A stretch of 64,000 nt of DNA, from positions 35,437 to 99,436 of the forward strand of contig JBGAHE010000010.1 in NCBI GenBank assembly GCA_044226365.1. Reading direction: 5' to 3'. Below are positions 35,099 to 43,623 of this stretch, piece after piece. Below the pieces are notes generated by a model, which saw nothing but the letters and a program-made list of their open reading frames with translations, ran no database searches and was not told where the DNA came from. This DNA is from JALHNI01 sp044226365. GTDB taxonomy: Bacteria; Acidobacteriota; Terriglobia; Bryobacterales; Bryobacteraceae. Each line of letters starts with the position of its first letter. The stretch's first letter is position 1. A program made the translations under genes and the position numbers.

Positions 35099-35599
35099 AT
35101 GCGCATCGGCCTGATGTCCGACACCCACGGCTTCCTGGACCCCGCCGTTCTCACCTACTTCGCCGAATGCGACGAAATCTGGCATGCCGGCGACTTCGGC
35201 CCCGACGTCTACGAGCCCTTGCGCGCGGCCAAGCCCCTCCGCGCCGTCTTCGGCAACATCGACGGCGCCGACCTCCGTCTTGAACTCCCCCGCGACCTCT
35301 CCTGGGAATGCGAAGGCCTCCGCGTCTACATGACCCACATCGGCGGCTACCCCGGCGCCTACGACCGCCGCGTCAAACCCGAACTCGATGCCCGCCGTCC
35401 GGGTCTCTTCATCTGCGGACACTCTCACATCCTCAAAGTCGTCCGCGACCCCGCCCGCCAACTCCTCCACCTCAACCCCGGCGCCTGCGGCCGCCAAGGC
35501 TGGCACACCGTCCGCACCCTGCTCCGTTTCTCCGTCGAAGCCGGCAAACTCGCCCGCATGGAAGCCATCGAACTCGGACCCCGCAGTGCCCAGGCCTGA
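35099..35599 (+). CDS. YfcE/MJ0936-type metallophosphoesterase
   Basis: 166 residues with the calcineurin-like metal-binding blocks in order: IGLMSDTHG (Asp, His), IWHAGDFGPD (Asp), VFGNIDGADLR (Asn in the GN[I/H]D block), MTHIGGYP (His) and FICGHSHI (His-x-His). It is cytoplasmic and probably hydrolyses small phosphodiesters with Mn2+. The third block reads GNID where many relatives have GNCD. It starts 3 bp after the matrixin stop, so co-transcription is likely, but functional linkage is not obvious. Confidence 0.9.
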   Translation: MRIGLMSDTHGFLDPAVLTYFAECDEIWHAGDFGPDVYEPLRAAKPLRAVFGNIDGADLRLELPRDLSWECEGLRVYMTHIGGYPGAYDRRVKPELDARRPGLFICGHSHILKVVRDPARQLLHLNPGACGRQGWHTVRTLLRFSVEAGKLARMEAIELGPRSAQA

Positions 35600-35654
35600 A
35601 GCCCTGTGTTACTCTGCGGTGACGTAACCGCCCTTAAGGAGCCTGCCACCGCTC

Positions 35655-36872
35655 ATGGACCTCATGGAAAGACTCACCGGATTGCTCGGCATCCTCGCCA
35701 TCATGGGCACCGCCTATCTGGTTTCCACCAACCGCCGCGCCATCCGCCGCGACGTCATCCTCTGGGGCCTGGGTCTACAGTTCACCTTCGCCGTCCTGGT
35801 CCTGCGCACCCCCTTTGGCCGCATCTTCCAGGCCGCCTCGGGCGCCGTCAATTCCTTACTCGCTTACGCGGAGCAGGGAAGCACCTTCCTGTTCGGCAAC
35901 CTCAGCCAGACGGACCCGCCCATCTTCGCCTTCAAGGTCCTCCCCATCGTCATCTTCATCTCGGCGCTCTTCTCGGTCCTCTACTTCTTTGGTGTCATGC
36001 AAGCCGTCATCCGCCTGATGGCCGTCGTCATGCATCGCGTCATGGGCGCCAGCGGCGCTGAAAGCACCTGCGTCGCCGCCGGCATCTTCATGGGCCAAAC
36101 CGAAGCCCCCCTCACCATCCGCCCCTTCCTCGCCAACCTCACCCAAAGCGAGCTGTTCACCATCATGACCGGCGGCATGGCCCACGTCTCCGGCGCCGTC
36201 ATGGTCGCCTACGTTGAAATCGCCAAAGTCTCCATCCAGCACCTGCTCACCGCCGTCGTCATGACCGCCCCGGCCACCATCATGCTCGCCAAAATGATGG
36301 TCCCCGAAACCGAGCAGCCCGAAACCGCCGGGTCCGTCAAGCTCGAAGTCGAAAAGCCCGGCGTCAACGTCATTGACGCCGCCGCGCGCGGTGCCGGCGA
36401 CGGCCTGCAACTGGCCTTAAACATCGGTGCCATGCTGATTGCCTTCGTCGCCCTGATCGCTCTCGTGAACGGCCTCTTCGGCTGGGTGCACGGCTTCCTG
36501 CCCTGGTTCCCTGAGAAGCTCGAGATCTTGTTCGGCATGCTCTTTTCCCCCATCGCCTGGCTGATGGGCGTCCCCTGGCGCGATGCCGGCCGCGTCGGCG
36601 ACCTCCTCGGCACCCGCCTTGTCCTGAACGAATTCGTCGCCTTCATCAAACTCGGACAAATCGGCCCGGACATGCAGCCCCGCTCGGTCATCATCGCCAC
36701 CTTCGCCCTCTGCGGCTTTGCCAACCTCAGTTCGATCGCGATTCAAGTCGGCGGCATCGGCGCGCTGGTGCCCTCCCGCAAATCCGACCTCGCCCGTCTT
36801 GGCATCCGCGCCGTCGCCGCCGGTTCCATGGCCAACTTCATGTCGGCCTGCATCGCCGGCATGATCATGTAA
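35655..36872 (+). CDS. Concentrative nucleoside transporter (CNT/NupC family)
   Basis: 405 residues with about ten membrane segments. The CNT fingerprints are present: GQTEAPLTIRPFLANL in the re-entrant loop, MTGGMAHVSGAVM, GTRLVLNEFVAF, and ALCGFANLSSIAIQVGGIG near the end. These bind nucleoside and Na+ or H+. Family members import nucleosides across the inner membrane. A run of four basic residues follows the first helix, fitting the usual topology. It stands alone between the phosphoesterase and a convergent hydrolase. Phosphoesterase plus nucleoside uptake could together salvage nucleotides, but that is only suggestive. Confidence 0.92.
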   Translation: MDLMERLTGLLGILAIMGTAYLVSTNRRAIRRDVILWGLGLQFTFAVLVLRTPFGRIFQAASGAVNSLLAYAEQGSTFLFGNLSQTDPPIFAFKVLPIVIFISALFSVLYFFGVMQAVIRLMAVVMHRVMGASGAESTCVAAGIFMGQTEAPLTIRPFLANLTQSELFTIMTGGMAHVSGAVMVAYVEIAKVSIQHLLTAVVMTAPATIMLAKMMVPETEQPETAGSVKLEVEKPGVNVIDAAARGAGDGLQLALNIGAMLIAFVALIALVNGLFGWVHGFLPWFPEKLEILFGMLFSPIAWLMGVPWRDAGRVGDLLGTRLVLNEFVAFIKLGQIGPDMQPRSVIIATFALCGFANLSSIAIQVGGIGALVPSRKSDLARLGIRAVAAGSMANFMSACIAGMIM

Positions 36873-36907
36873 GCCGCCTCCGGCAGCGACCGCGCGGTGC
36901 TGAAGGT

Positions 36908-37732
36908 CTATTCCCCTTCGATGAACGCCAGAAGGTCCGCGTTGATCACGTCCGGATGCGTCGTCGCCATCCCGTGTGGCAAACCCGGATGCACCTTCAG
37001 TGTCGCCTTCGGCAGCAGCTTGGCCGACATCAGCGCCGAAGCTCCAATCGGCACGATCTGATCGTCATCACCGTGCAACACCAGCACCGGAATGTCGATC
37101 TTCTTCAGGTCCTCGGTAAAGTCCGTTTCGGAGAAGGCCTTGATGCAGTCGTAATGCGGTTTCACCCCGCCCAGCATCCCCTGGAACCACCAATGGTCGC
37201 GGATGCCTTCGGAAACCTTCGCCCCCGGCCGGTTGAAGCCGTAGAACGGCAGTGTCAGGTCCTTGTAGAACTGCGAACGGTCGTTCGTCACGCCTTCGCG
37301 AATCCCGTCGAACACGGCGATCGGCAGCCCGCCCGGATTGGCCGGCGTCTGCAGCATCAGCGGGGGCACCGCCCCCAGCAACACGGCCTTCGCCACCCGC
37401 TTGGTCCCATACCGGCCGAGATAATGCGCCACCTCGCCCCCGCCCGTCGAGTGGCCCACCAGGATCGCGTCCTGCAGATCGAGCGCCTCAAACAACGCCG
37501 ACAGATCCGCCGCATACGTATCCATCTCGTTGCCGTGCCACGTCTGCGTCGACCGTCCGTGTCCCCTCCGGTCATGCGCAATCACGCGATACCCCCGCTG
37601 TCCAAAAAACAGCATCTGCGCATCCCAATCGTCCGCGCTCAGCGGCCAGCCGTGCGAGAAGACAATCGGCCTGCCGCTCCCCCAATCCTTGTAGAAAAGC
37701 TGCGTGCCATCGGCAACGGTAATCGTGGGCAT
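36908..37732 (-). CDS. Alpha/beta hydrolase, non-heme chloroperoxidase-like
   Basis: 274 residues. It opens MPTITVADGTQLFYKDWGSG and has the oxyanion region FSHGWPLSADDW, the nucleophile Ser95 in LVGHSTGGGE, an acid in LVLHGDDDQIVP and the catalytic His in PGLPHGMATTHPD. This arrangement and the GxPxxFxHGWP start are those of cofactor-free haloperoxidases/arylesterases. The natural activity is usually esterase or perhydrolase rather than chlorination. There is no signal peptide. It is convergent with the nucleoside transporter. Confidence 0.9.
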   Translation of the reverse strand: MPTITVADGTQLFYKDWGSGRPIVFSHGWPLSADDWDAQMLFFGQRGYRVIAHDRRGHGRSTQTWHGNEMDTYAADLSALFEALDLQDAILVGHSTGGGEVAHYLGRYGTKRVAKAVLLGAVPPLMLQTPANPGGLPIAVFDGIREGVTNDRSQFYKDLTLPFYGFNRPGAKVSEGIRDHWWFQGMLGGVKPHYDCIKAFSETDFTEDLKKIDIPVLVLHGDDDQIVPIGASALMSAKLLPKATLKVHPGLPHGMATTHPDVINADLLAFIEGE

Positions 37733-37904
37733 AGAAACTCCTCGGGTTCGTGGAACTCAACGCACTTTGGCAGCACGGCCACTCGACGAGCGAGGTCTGC
37801 GGGCAGAACACCCGCGGTGCGATGAACTCCAAGTTTAGCGTCAACCCCCGTCCAAACTTGAACGCCCCTCGCGCCCCGTGTCATCATGGAAGAGTCGCCC
37901 CTGA

Positions 37905-37979
37905 GCGGGGGTAACTCAATGGTAGAGTCACAGCCTTCCACGCTGTTGGTTGCGGGTTCGAGCCCCGTCCCCCGCTCCA
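37905..37979 (+). tRNA. tRNA-Gly, anticodon TCC
   Basis: The acceptor stem GCGGGGG/CCCCCGC has discriminator T and an encoded CCA. The D arm contains ACTCAATGGTAGAGT, the anticodon loop CTTCCAC in the stem ACAGC/GCTGT gives TCC (reads GGA), and the T-loop is GGTTCGAGCCC. Length is 75 nt. Confidence 0.95.
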
Positions 37980-37987
37980 AACTTCCC

Positions 37988-40900
37988 TTACTCTTTCACC
38001 CCGCGTAGCCAGTTCAGAATCGTCGTGTACTCCGGCGAATCGCGCTCAAACCGCACCCCGCCACCATGGCTCTGCGCTCCCAGCGTCCCCTCCGTCTCGG
38101 CCGTCCAAGTCGGCTTCTTCAGCAGCAGACTGTTCTCCGGATCATCCAGGTCCACCACGTTGAACACCGTCGAGAGCGTCGCGTTGAACGCCGAATGCGA
38201 CGCATGGCACTGCACGCACGCGTACCCGTCCTTGCCGCGCTTCAGGAAAATCGGCTCCACATAGCCGCGATAGAACGCCTCGTCCGGCTTCGCCGCGCCC
38301 GCCCGCTTCGTGCCCTTCGGCGGCGCCGGCGGCTTCGGATACTGGTTGAACGCCTTCAACAGCTCCGCGTTCTCCGGCACCTTGATGTCCTTCTTCGCCA
38401 CCGCCACGAACTGCTCGCGCACCGGCCCCGGCGGTCCTGCGATCGCCGTCACCGCGCCGAACCGCGCGTCGCGCGTCAGTTGCGCCGCTCCCATCGCCAG
38501 CCGCCGTAACTCGGGATCCGGCGACGACACCAGCGGCAGCAGCGCCGTCGCAAACCGCGTATTGCTCTCACCGAAGAACACCGTCTGCTCCACGTCGTTG
38601 CCGATCCGGTTGTATACCGGCACAAACCCGTGCGCCGAATCCTCCTCGACGTTATAGATGTCGGCCCGCCGCAGCGGTAACTCCACCAACCCGGCCAGTA
38701 GACGCTTCCGCGCCGCATCGTTCGATGTCTCCAGATACTTCGCGAACTTCTCTGCCAACCGCTTCTCGATCGCCAGCCGCCCGGCGATCACCTTCTTCTG
38801 GTCCGCCTCGCGGGAAATCGACGGCACCCAGTTGTTGTACAGGTAACGGATGTTCTCGTCTGCCACGTTGTAGATGCCTTCGCGCAAAGCCTGCTCCGGC
38901 CACCCGTGCCGCGGTGTCTTCAGCCCCGCCAGCAACGCGTCTTCAATGCGCGACTTCGCCGCCTCATCGCGCGACCAGAACCAGAACTGCCATAGGCCTT
39001 TGATCGCCTGCGTCGCCACTGCCGGGTCCGCGTCGTTCACATGCCGCGCCAACGCGTCGGCGAACGCCGGCGTCTGCGCCAACCCCGCAAAGTGCGTCGC
39101 GAAGATGCGCGTCGCGCCCCAGCGTACCCGCGCGTCCGGCGAATCGAGCGCAGCCACGATCGGTCCTGGCGTCACCGTGTGCCGACTCTGCACCTGCCGG
39201 ATCGCCCAGGCCGCCGTCCGCTGCACCAGCTTGCTATCGTCCCCCAGACGGCTCACCAGCGCCGCCATCGACCCTACCGGCGCCAATCTCCCCAGCGCCT
39301 CCACCGCCGCCTGCCGCACAAACGGATCGCCATGCGCCGCCAGCTTCTCGATCTGCGCCACGCTCGCCGGGCTCTGCCGGTCCCAGACGTTGTCCAGCGC
39401 CGTCAGCAAGCCCTGGCCCGGCGCAAACTCGCCTGCATTCCAGCCCTTCGCCCGCGGCTTCTCCGGATAGTACGCCGACAGCGCCAGAATCGACATCTGC
39501 GTTTCGCGGAACGGCGTGCGGAAGTTCTCGAAGCTCTGTAGCGGATCGAGCCAGCCGCCAAACTCCTGCTGCCGTCCCATCAGGTACGCGAGCCCCTTCG
39601 CCACCTGCGGATTCTCCTTCGGCACCCCGGCCATCGCCAGCGCCCACAGTGCGTGGCCCGTCTGGAACTCCACTTCTTTCTCCGTCGGTGCAAACTTCAT
39701 CGACCACTGCCCCGACGCACGCTGCAGCGATAGGAGCCGCTCCACGTTCTTCGCAATCTGCTCCGCGTACTTCTTCGCGTCGATCGAAGCCAGCGCCTGC
39801 GTCTGGTAGCAAAGATCGATCAGATTCTTGTGCTCGGTCTGCGCCAGCAGCATTTCGAGCTGCGGATCCTTCGTCAGCTCCCACGCATACCAGGCCACCT
39901 CGTAGGTCGAGACCAACGGCTGATTCCCGTTCGTCTCATCCGGCGGCAGCTTCGTCCGGTCCTGGTAGTAGATCTTCAGATACTCGCGCACGCTGCGATG
40001 GAACTCCTCGCGCCGGTCCACGCCGGTTTCCCGTTCGTAGACGTCCAGCAGATGCGACATCCGCCCCAGCACGTTCGCCGGCGCCGAGATCACGCGCGCC
40101 CACACCGCGCCCTCCTTCTCAAACCCGAACAGCGGCCGCGGATTGTTGTAGAAGCGCTCCGTCATGAACTGCAACTGCTGCCGCTGATTCACCGGATAGC
40201 CCTGCCGCAGCGCGTAGATCTGCGCGCGCTGCGAGAAGTGGGTCACGTGGCAGGCCACGCACAACGACGTCTCCTGATGTACGCTCGACACCCGGTCATA
40301 CACGCCGCCGCGTCGCGGCGTGTTGGCGTGCCAGGAATCGCCCGCCCCCATGATGAAGTCGAGCGCCGTGCGCACCGCCTGCCGCGGATCCCGATACGGC
40401 GGCGCCTCGTACACGCGCGTCCGCAGCTTGTACTCGGGATGATTCGCCACCACGCGCAGATAGTAAGTGCCGGGCTCCCGCAGCACGCGGGTCGTGAACT
40501 TGTTCCCCTGCAGCGCCTGCACCTCGTGCGGCAGCGTTACCGGATCTTCGCCGTCGTTGAAGGGCACGGCCTTGCCGTCCTTCACGCGAAACACGGCCAC
40601 ATCGGCGGGAATATTGTCGCGCTCGGTCAGGTCGAGTTGGAAGAACACGAGCTTCGCCGCGCCTGCTGGAAATTCGAACCGGAACCAGTCGGCCGCCTGC
40701 TCCCCCGAAGCCTTCTTGATCGCCGGCATCGGTGTTCCGGCCACCGGAAAATACGGCGCGTCGTCGGCCGACCCGAAGATCGTCTGCTCGAGCCGGATCG
40801 GCTGAGCCTCTTCCCAACGGTCGTTGGGCTCCACCTCCACCGGCGCCTCGTCCGTCCAGGCCACCACCCGTACGCGCGACCCCGCCGGCGCCTTCACCGA

Positions 40901-41152
40901 CGTCGTCCCCTGCGCCCGCACCATCGCCGTCAGATCGCGATCGCCCGCATGCAGCGTCTTCCCCGTCAGCTTCCGCCCGCCGCTCACCACCTCCACCGGC
41001 CCCAACTGAGCCAGCGAACGCACCGTCACCGAATAGATCTGCCCGCTCTTCGTCGTCGCAAAATCGAGCTTGCCGCTGGCCGGCACCACCCGGTCGCCCC
41101 ACGATTCCTGAGCGAAAACAGCCAACGGGAGAAGAAAAAGTAAAATGAGCAT
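37988..41152 (-). CDS. Large exported protein with two CxxCH haem-binding motifs and HEAT-like repeats
   Basis: 1,054 residues from ATG 41152 (signal MLILLFLLPLAVFAQ). Residues about 20-280 contain beta-sandwich regions including a PPC-like domain (VEVEPNDRWEEAQPI, GTYYLRVVANHPEYKL). CVACH (298-302) is the first c-type haem site. Residues about 400-560 look like an alpha/alpha toroid of the squalene-cyclase type (GQWSMKFAPTEKEVEFQTGH). HEAT-like repeats follow (PFVRQAAVEALGRLA, DPAVATQAIKGLW). CVQCH (979-983) lies in a C-terminal cytochrome-like region. It needs the cytochrome c maturation pathway and probably acts in the periplasm or at the cell surface in electron transfer coupled to an unknown substrate. 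No operon partner is visible. Confidence 0.8.
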   Translation of the reverse strand: MLILLFLLPLAVFAQESWGDRVVPASGKLDFATTKSGQIYSVTVRSLAQLGPVEVVSGGRKLTGKTLHAGDRDLTAMVRAQGTTSVKAPAGSRVRVVAWTDEAPVEVEPNDRWEEAQPIRLEQTIFGSADDAPYFPVAGTPMPAIKKASGEQAADWFRFEFPAGAAKLVFFQLDLTERDNIPADVAVFRVKDGKAVPFNDGEDPVTLPHEVQALQGNKFTTRVLREPGTYYLRVVANHPEYKLRTRVYEAPPYRDPRQAVRTALDFIMGAGDSWHANTPRRGGVYDRVSSVHQETSLCVACHVTHFSQRAQIYALRQGYPVNQRQQLQFMTERFYNNPRPLFGFEKEGAVWARVISAPANVLGRMSHLLDVYERETGVDRREEFHRSVREYLKIYYQDRTKLPPDETNGNQPLVSTYEVAWYAWELTKDPQLEMLLAQTEHKNLIDLCYQTQALASIDAKKYAEQIAKNVERLLSLQRASGQWSMKFAPTEKEVEFQTGHALWALAMAGVPKENPQVAKGLAYLMGRQQEFGGWLDPLQSFENFRTPFRETQMSILALSAYYPEKPRAKGWNAGEFAPGQGLLTALDNVWDRQSPASVAQIEKLAAHGDPFVRQAAVEALGRLAPVGSMAALVSRLGDDSKLVQRTAAWAIRQVQSRHTVTPGPIVAALDSPDARVRWGATRIFATHFAGLAQTPAFADALARHVNDADPAVATQAIKGLWQFWFWSRDEAAKSRIEDALLAGLKTPRHGWPEQALREGIYNVADENIRYLYNNWVPSISREADQKKVIAGRLAIEKRLAEKFAKYLETSNDAARKRLLAGLVELPLRRADIYNVEEDSAHGFVPVYNRIGNDVEQTVFFGESNTRFATALLPLVSSPDPELRRLAMGAAQLTRDARFGAVTAIAGPPGPVREQFVAVAKKDIKVPENAELLKAFNQYPKPPAPPKGTKRAGAAKPDEAFYRGYVEPIFLKRGKDGYACVQCHASHSAFNATLSTVFNVVDLDDPENSLLLKKPTWTAETEGTLGAQSHGGGVRFERDSPEYTTILNWLRGVKE

Positions 41153-41376
41153 GGGACCGCGTCTCACCCTCAGCTTACACAGATCCACCCGGTTTCAGCA
41201 TCAAAACGCCACACACCCCGGCGACCAAAAGACGAAACCCCTTCGCCTTTCGCTATTTGTTTACGGCGAAGAAAAAGTATGCCACAATGGCCCGAGTAGT
41301 ACTAGGCCGAACGTGGGGGGTGGACTACTACCTACCTGCGGAGGTACAGTCGAAGTAAGTAGGAGGAATCTCTGTC
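41153..41376. other. Divergent intergenic region upstream of the PEP-CTERM gene
   Basis: 224 bp with no gene. It has an inverted repeat (CTTCGCC 41241-41247 with GGCGAAG 41265-41271), an A-rich stretch, and a strong AGGAGG ribosome site near 41362-41367, ten bases before the GTG start. Imperfect TTGTTT and TATGCC hexamers could form a weak promoter. Confidence 0.35.
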
Positions 41377-42090
41377 GTGTCTAAGGTTCTTTTTTTGTCG
41401 AACCTAAGAGGGAAACTGCTCAACGCGGGTTTTGCCCTCTTGGCTCTGGCCATGCCCATGGCCGCCGCCGAAGTCGTCATCGTCACCAATTTCACTGGGG
41501 GCAATTACGTCAACGGCATCCCGATCGGGAACGGAGCGAATGACGCTGCCTCTCGCGACTATGTCGCGTTCGGAGCGACCATCGGCGATACTCCCCTTCA
41601 ATTCGTCTCGCTGGAGACGATCTTCGATAACAACGCCTTCCTTTTCTCCCGCGATGTCACCGGTGGCATCTACAGCGACAACGCTGGCAACCCCGGTTCG
41701 GAACTTGTCGCCTTCAACGCCGTCACTCTCCCCGCTCAATCGGAAAACGTCACCATCACCTCGGTCGCTTCGTTCCTGCTCCTCCCGCAAACCACCTATT
41801 GGTTCGTCCTCACCGGTCCGGTGGGCTTCGGGCTAATTCCGAATTGGCAGAGCGATATCGACAACACGGCGCCGGTCGGCTTGGGCCTGGCCACCGCGGG
41901 CGGCTTCCGCTTCAGCGGCGATAACCAAGTCACCTGGGTCAACTCCACCGTCAATCACCAGTTGCAGATCAACGCGGACGACGGCACCTTCTCCGAAGAG
42001 TTCCCCATCGACCAGGTGCCTGAGCCCTCCACCTTCGTGCTGGCCGGCTCGGCGATCCTCCTGGCTGCCCGCTTCGCTCGCCGCCGCTAA
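41377..42090 (+). CDS. PEP-CTERM sorted exported protein
   Basis: 237 residues. An N-terminal signal (LLNAGFALLALAMPMAAAE) is followed by a beta-sandwich of the choice-of-anchor type (VSLETIFDNNAFLFSRD, LLLPQTTYWFVLTGP). The C-terminus is a textbook PEP-CTERM signal: VPEPSTFVLAGSAILLAARF and then RRR, that is PEP, a membrane helix and a basic tail. Such proteins are processed by exosortase and exported with exopolysaccharide; no exosortase gene lies in the window. It starts with GTG behind a strong AGGAGG. Its stop shares CTAA with the convergent gene. Confidence 0.9.
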   Translation: MSKVLFLSNLRGKLLNAGFALLALAMPMAAAEVVIVTNFTGGNYVNGIPIGNGANDAASRDYVAFGATIGDTPLQFVSLETIFDNNAFLFSRDVTGGIYSDNAGNPGSELVAFNAVTLPAQSENVTITSVASFLLLPQTTYWFVLTGPVGFGLIPNWQSDIDNTAPVGLGLATAGGFRFSGDNQVTWVNSTVNHQLQINADDGTFSEEFPIDQVPEPSTFVLAGSAILLAARFARRR

Positions 42091-43052
42091 ACGGCGACCA
42101 GCGGCGGCCTTTCCGGTGTTTTCGTGAAGGGCGTGTCGGCGATATACATCGCCCCCGCGCCCCGCGCGATTTTCCGGATGTCCTCCGGCATTCCTTCCAC
42201 CGCCGTCGTGCAGACCATCTTCACGCGGCCCTCGATCTCCACAAATTCCGGACACGTCACGCGTGGTGACCCGGGAAATACCCACTCCGCCAGAATCGCC
42301 CCGGTGTCCAGGCACACGTGCTGCGCCAGTCCGTCCGATACCGCCTCCGGATTGTAGAACGCCACCACCACCCCACCACCCGGCGCCTCCCGCAACCCAT
42401 CCGGATACCCGGGCAGGGAAGCTGGGTCACGCAGCACCCGATGGCTCAGCACCGTCGTCAACTCCGCATCCAGCCGGTACCAGCCGATCGTCTTCGGCCG
42501 CGAATCGATGTCCACCAGCGTCGCGCCCTCGGCGTCTCTCGTCAGGATCTTGCCGTTCGAACAGATCTGCTTGTCCAGCACCTGATGTACCTTGCGCGTC
42601 GCGCTGTCGAAGAAGTACAACCCCGCAATCGGCAGCTCGAAGTTCAAATGCTTTGTCCCGAACAGGACGCCGCCTTCCACCGCCAGCCCGTCATTGATAA
42701 TCACGCGCTCGTCGTCGGTCGCCGTGATCCCGGTCTCTTCCACCGCCCCCGTCACCAGGTTCACCAGCACCAGCCGGCGCTCCATCCCCACCAGGACCAC
42801 GCCCGGCGTCGTCGTCTCCGCAAAGAACCCCGGACGCCCATCCAGTTCCACCGACTCGTTCTCGCCCGTCGCCAGATTCAGTACATTCACGCTGCCGCGC
42901 GGCACGTCCGCCCCATACTGAATCGCCACCCACCCCAAAAGGCCAGAACCGCGCGGATGGTTCAGCATCACGCGCGGTCCTTCGGGCAAAAAGCGCAGCT
43001 CTTCGCGCGCCGGTTCAAACAAAGGCTTGGCTACAAATCGTGGTGTGGACAA
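42087..43052 (-). CDS. SMP-30/gluconolactonase-like beta-propeller protein
   Basis: 321 residues without a signal peptide. It resembles the six-bladed SMP-30/LRE lactonase family: ERVIINDGLAVEGGVLFGTKH matches the metal-binding ND-G-W-GT block, and SPRVTCPEFVEIEGRVKMV matches the C-terminal P-x-VT-x-P block. Some metal ligands are less clear than in the second SMP-30 protein of the window, so lactonase activity is uncertain. It is convergent with the PEP-CTERM gene, sharing a CTAA at the stops, and is followed 15 bp downstream of its start by the small exported protein on the same strand. Confidence 0.7.
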   Translation of the reverse strand: MSTPRFVAKPLFEPAREELRFLPEGPRVMLNHPRGSGLLGWVAIQYGADVPRGSVNVLNLATGENESVELDGRPGFFAETTTPGVVLVGMERRLVLVNLVTGAVEETGITATDDERVIINDGLAVEGGVLFGTKHLNFELPIAGLYFFDSATRKVHQVLDKQICSNGKILTRDAEGATLVDIDSRPKTIGWYRLDAELTTVLSHRVLRDPASLPGYPDGLREAPGGGVVVAFYNPEAVSDGLAQHVCLDTGAILAEWVFPGSPRVTCPEFVEIEGRVKMVCTTAVEGMPEDIRKIARGAGAMYIADTPFTKTPERPPLVAV

Positions 43053-43067
43053 GCCTCGATGGTAGCG

Positions 43068-43511
43068 TCAGTAGCGGTACTCTCGCAAACGATACAGGTC
43101 GCTCACCAGACCCGCAATCCGCTGCCGGTCGCGCGGGTGCAACTGATCGGCCTTGGCCAGGTCGCGCAGATCGCCCAACGCGCTATCGAGCGCCCCGCGA
43201 TCGAACCGGCCGCGCATCCGCTGGTCGTCAAACCGCATCAGCTTTTCGGTCGCCTGCTGCATGTGGTTGAACTCGTGCCGGTCCACCCGCGCCCGTTGCT
43301 GCAAGCCCTGCAACGTCCCGATCGTCGCGCGCACCGGATCGTAGCCATTGCGTCCATTGTTGGCATAGCCCCGGCCGAAGCCACGATTATCACCATAGCC
43401 GCCGTAGCCTCGATTGTCGTAGCGGCGATCGTCGTAACGGCGATCGTCATAGCCCACCTGCGCCATCGCCCCGCCGGCCAGCGCCAACGCCAGAATCAGT
43501 TGCTTCGTCAT
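43068..43511 (-). CDS. Small exported protein with Tyr/Asp/Arg/Gly repeats
   Basis: 147 residues from ATG 43511. A signal peptide (MTKQLILALALAGGAMAQ) is followed by a low-complexity region of repeated DDRRY units (YDDRRYDDRRYDNRGYGG), reflected in DNA as imperfect direct repeats near 43410-43455. The C-terminal 80 residues are helical and charged (RARVDRHEFNHMQQATEKL, DLRDLAKADQLHPRDRQRI). I do not recognise a family. The repeats could mediate self-association or surface binding. Confidence 0.7.
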   Translation of the reverse strand: MTKQLILALALAGGAMAQVGYDDRRYDDRRYDNRGYGGYGDNRGFGRGYANNGRNGYDPVRATIGTLQGLQQRARVDRHEFNHMQQATEKLMRFDDQRMRGRFDRGALDSALGDLRDLAKADQLHPRDRQRIAGLVSDLYRLREYRY

Positions 43512-43623
43512 GAGTGTGTCACTCCTTCGCCCATACCGACGCCCCTCCGTGCGAATGGGTTTCTCCAAAAGAATGAACAATTTGCGGTGGTTCTTTTCGG
43601 CCACTGGCCGCTTTCCACCACCC

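Noticed and set aside
41241..41271. Hairpin CTTCGCC/GGCGAAG as a terminator
   Set aside because: No T-run on either strand and it lies between divergent genes, where a terminator is not expected.
43405..43460. Short CGATCGTCGTA-type direct repeats as a CRISPR or iteron array
   Set aside because: They encode the DDRRY repeats of a secreted protein in frame, are too few, and have no unique spacers.
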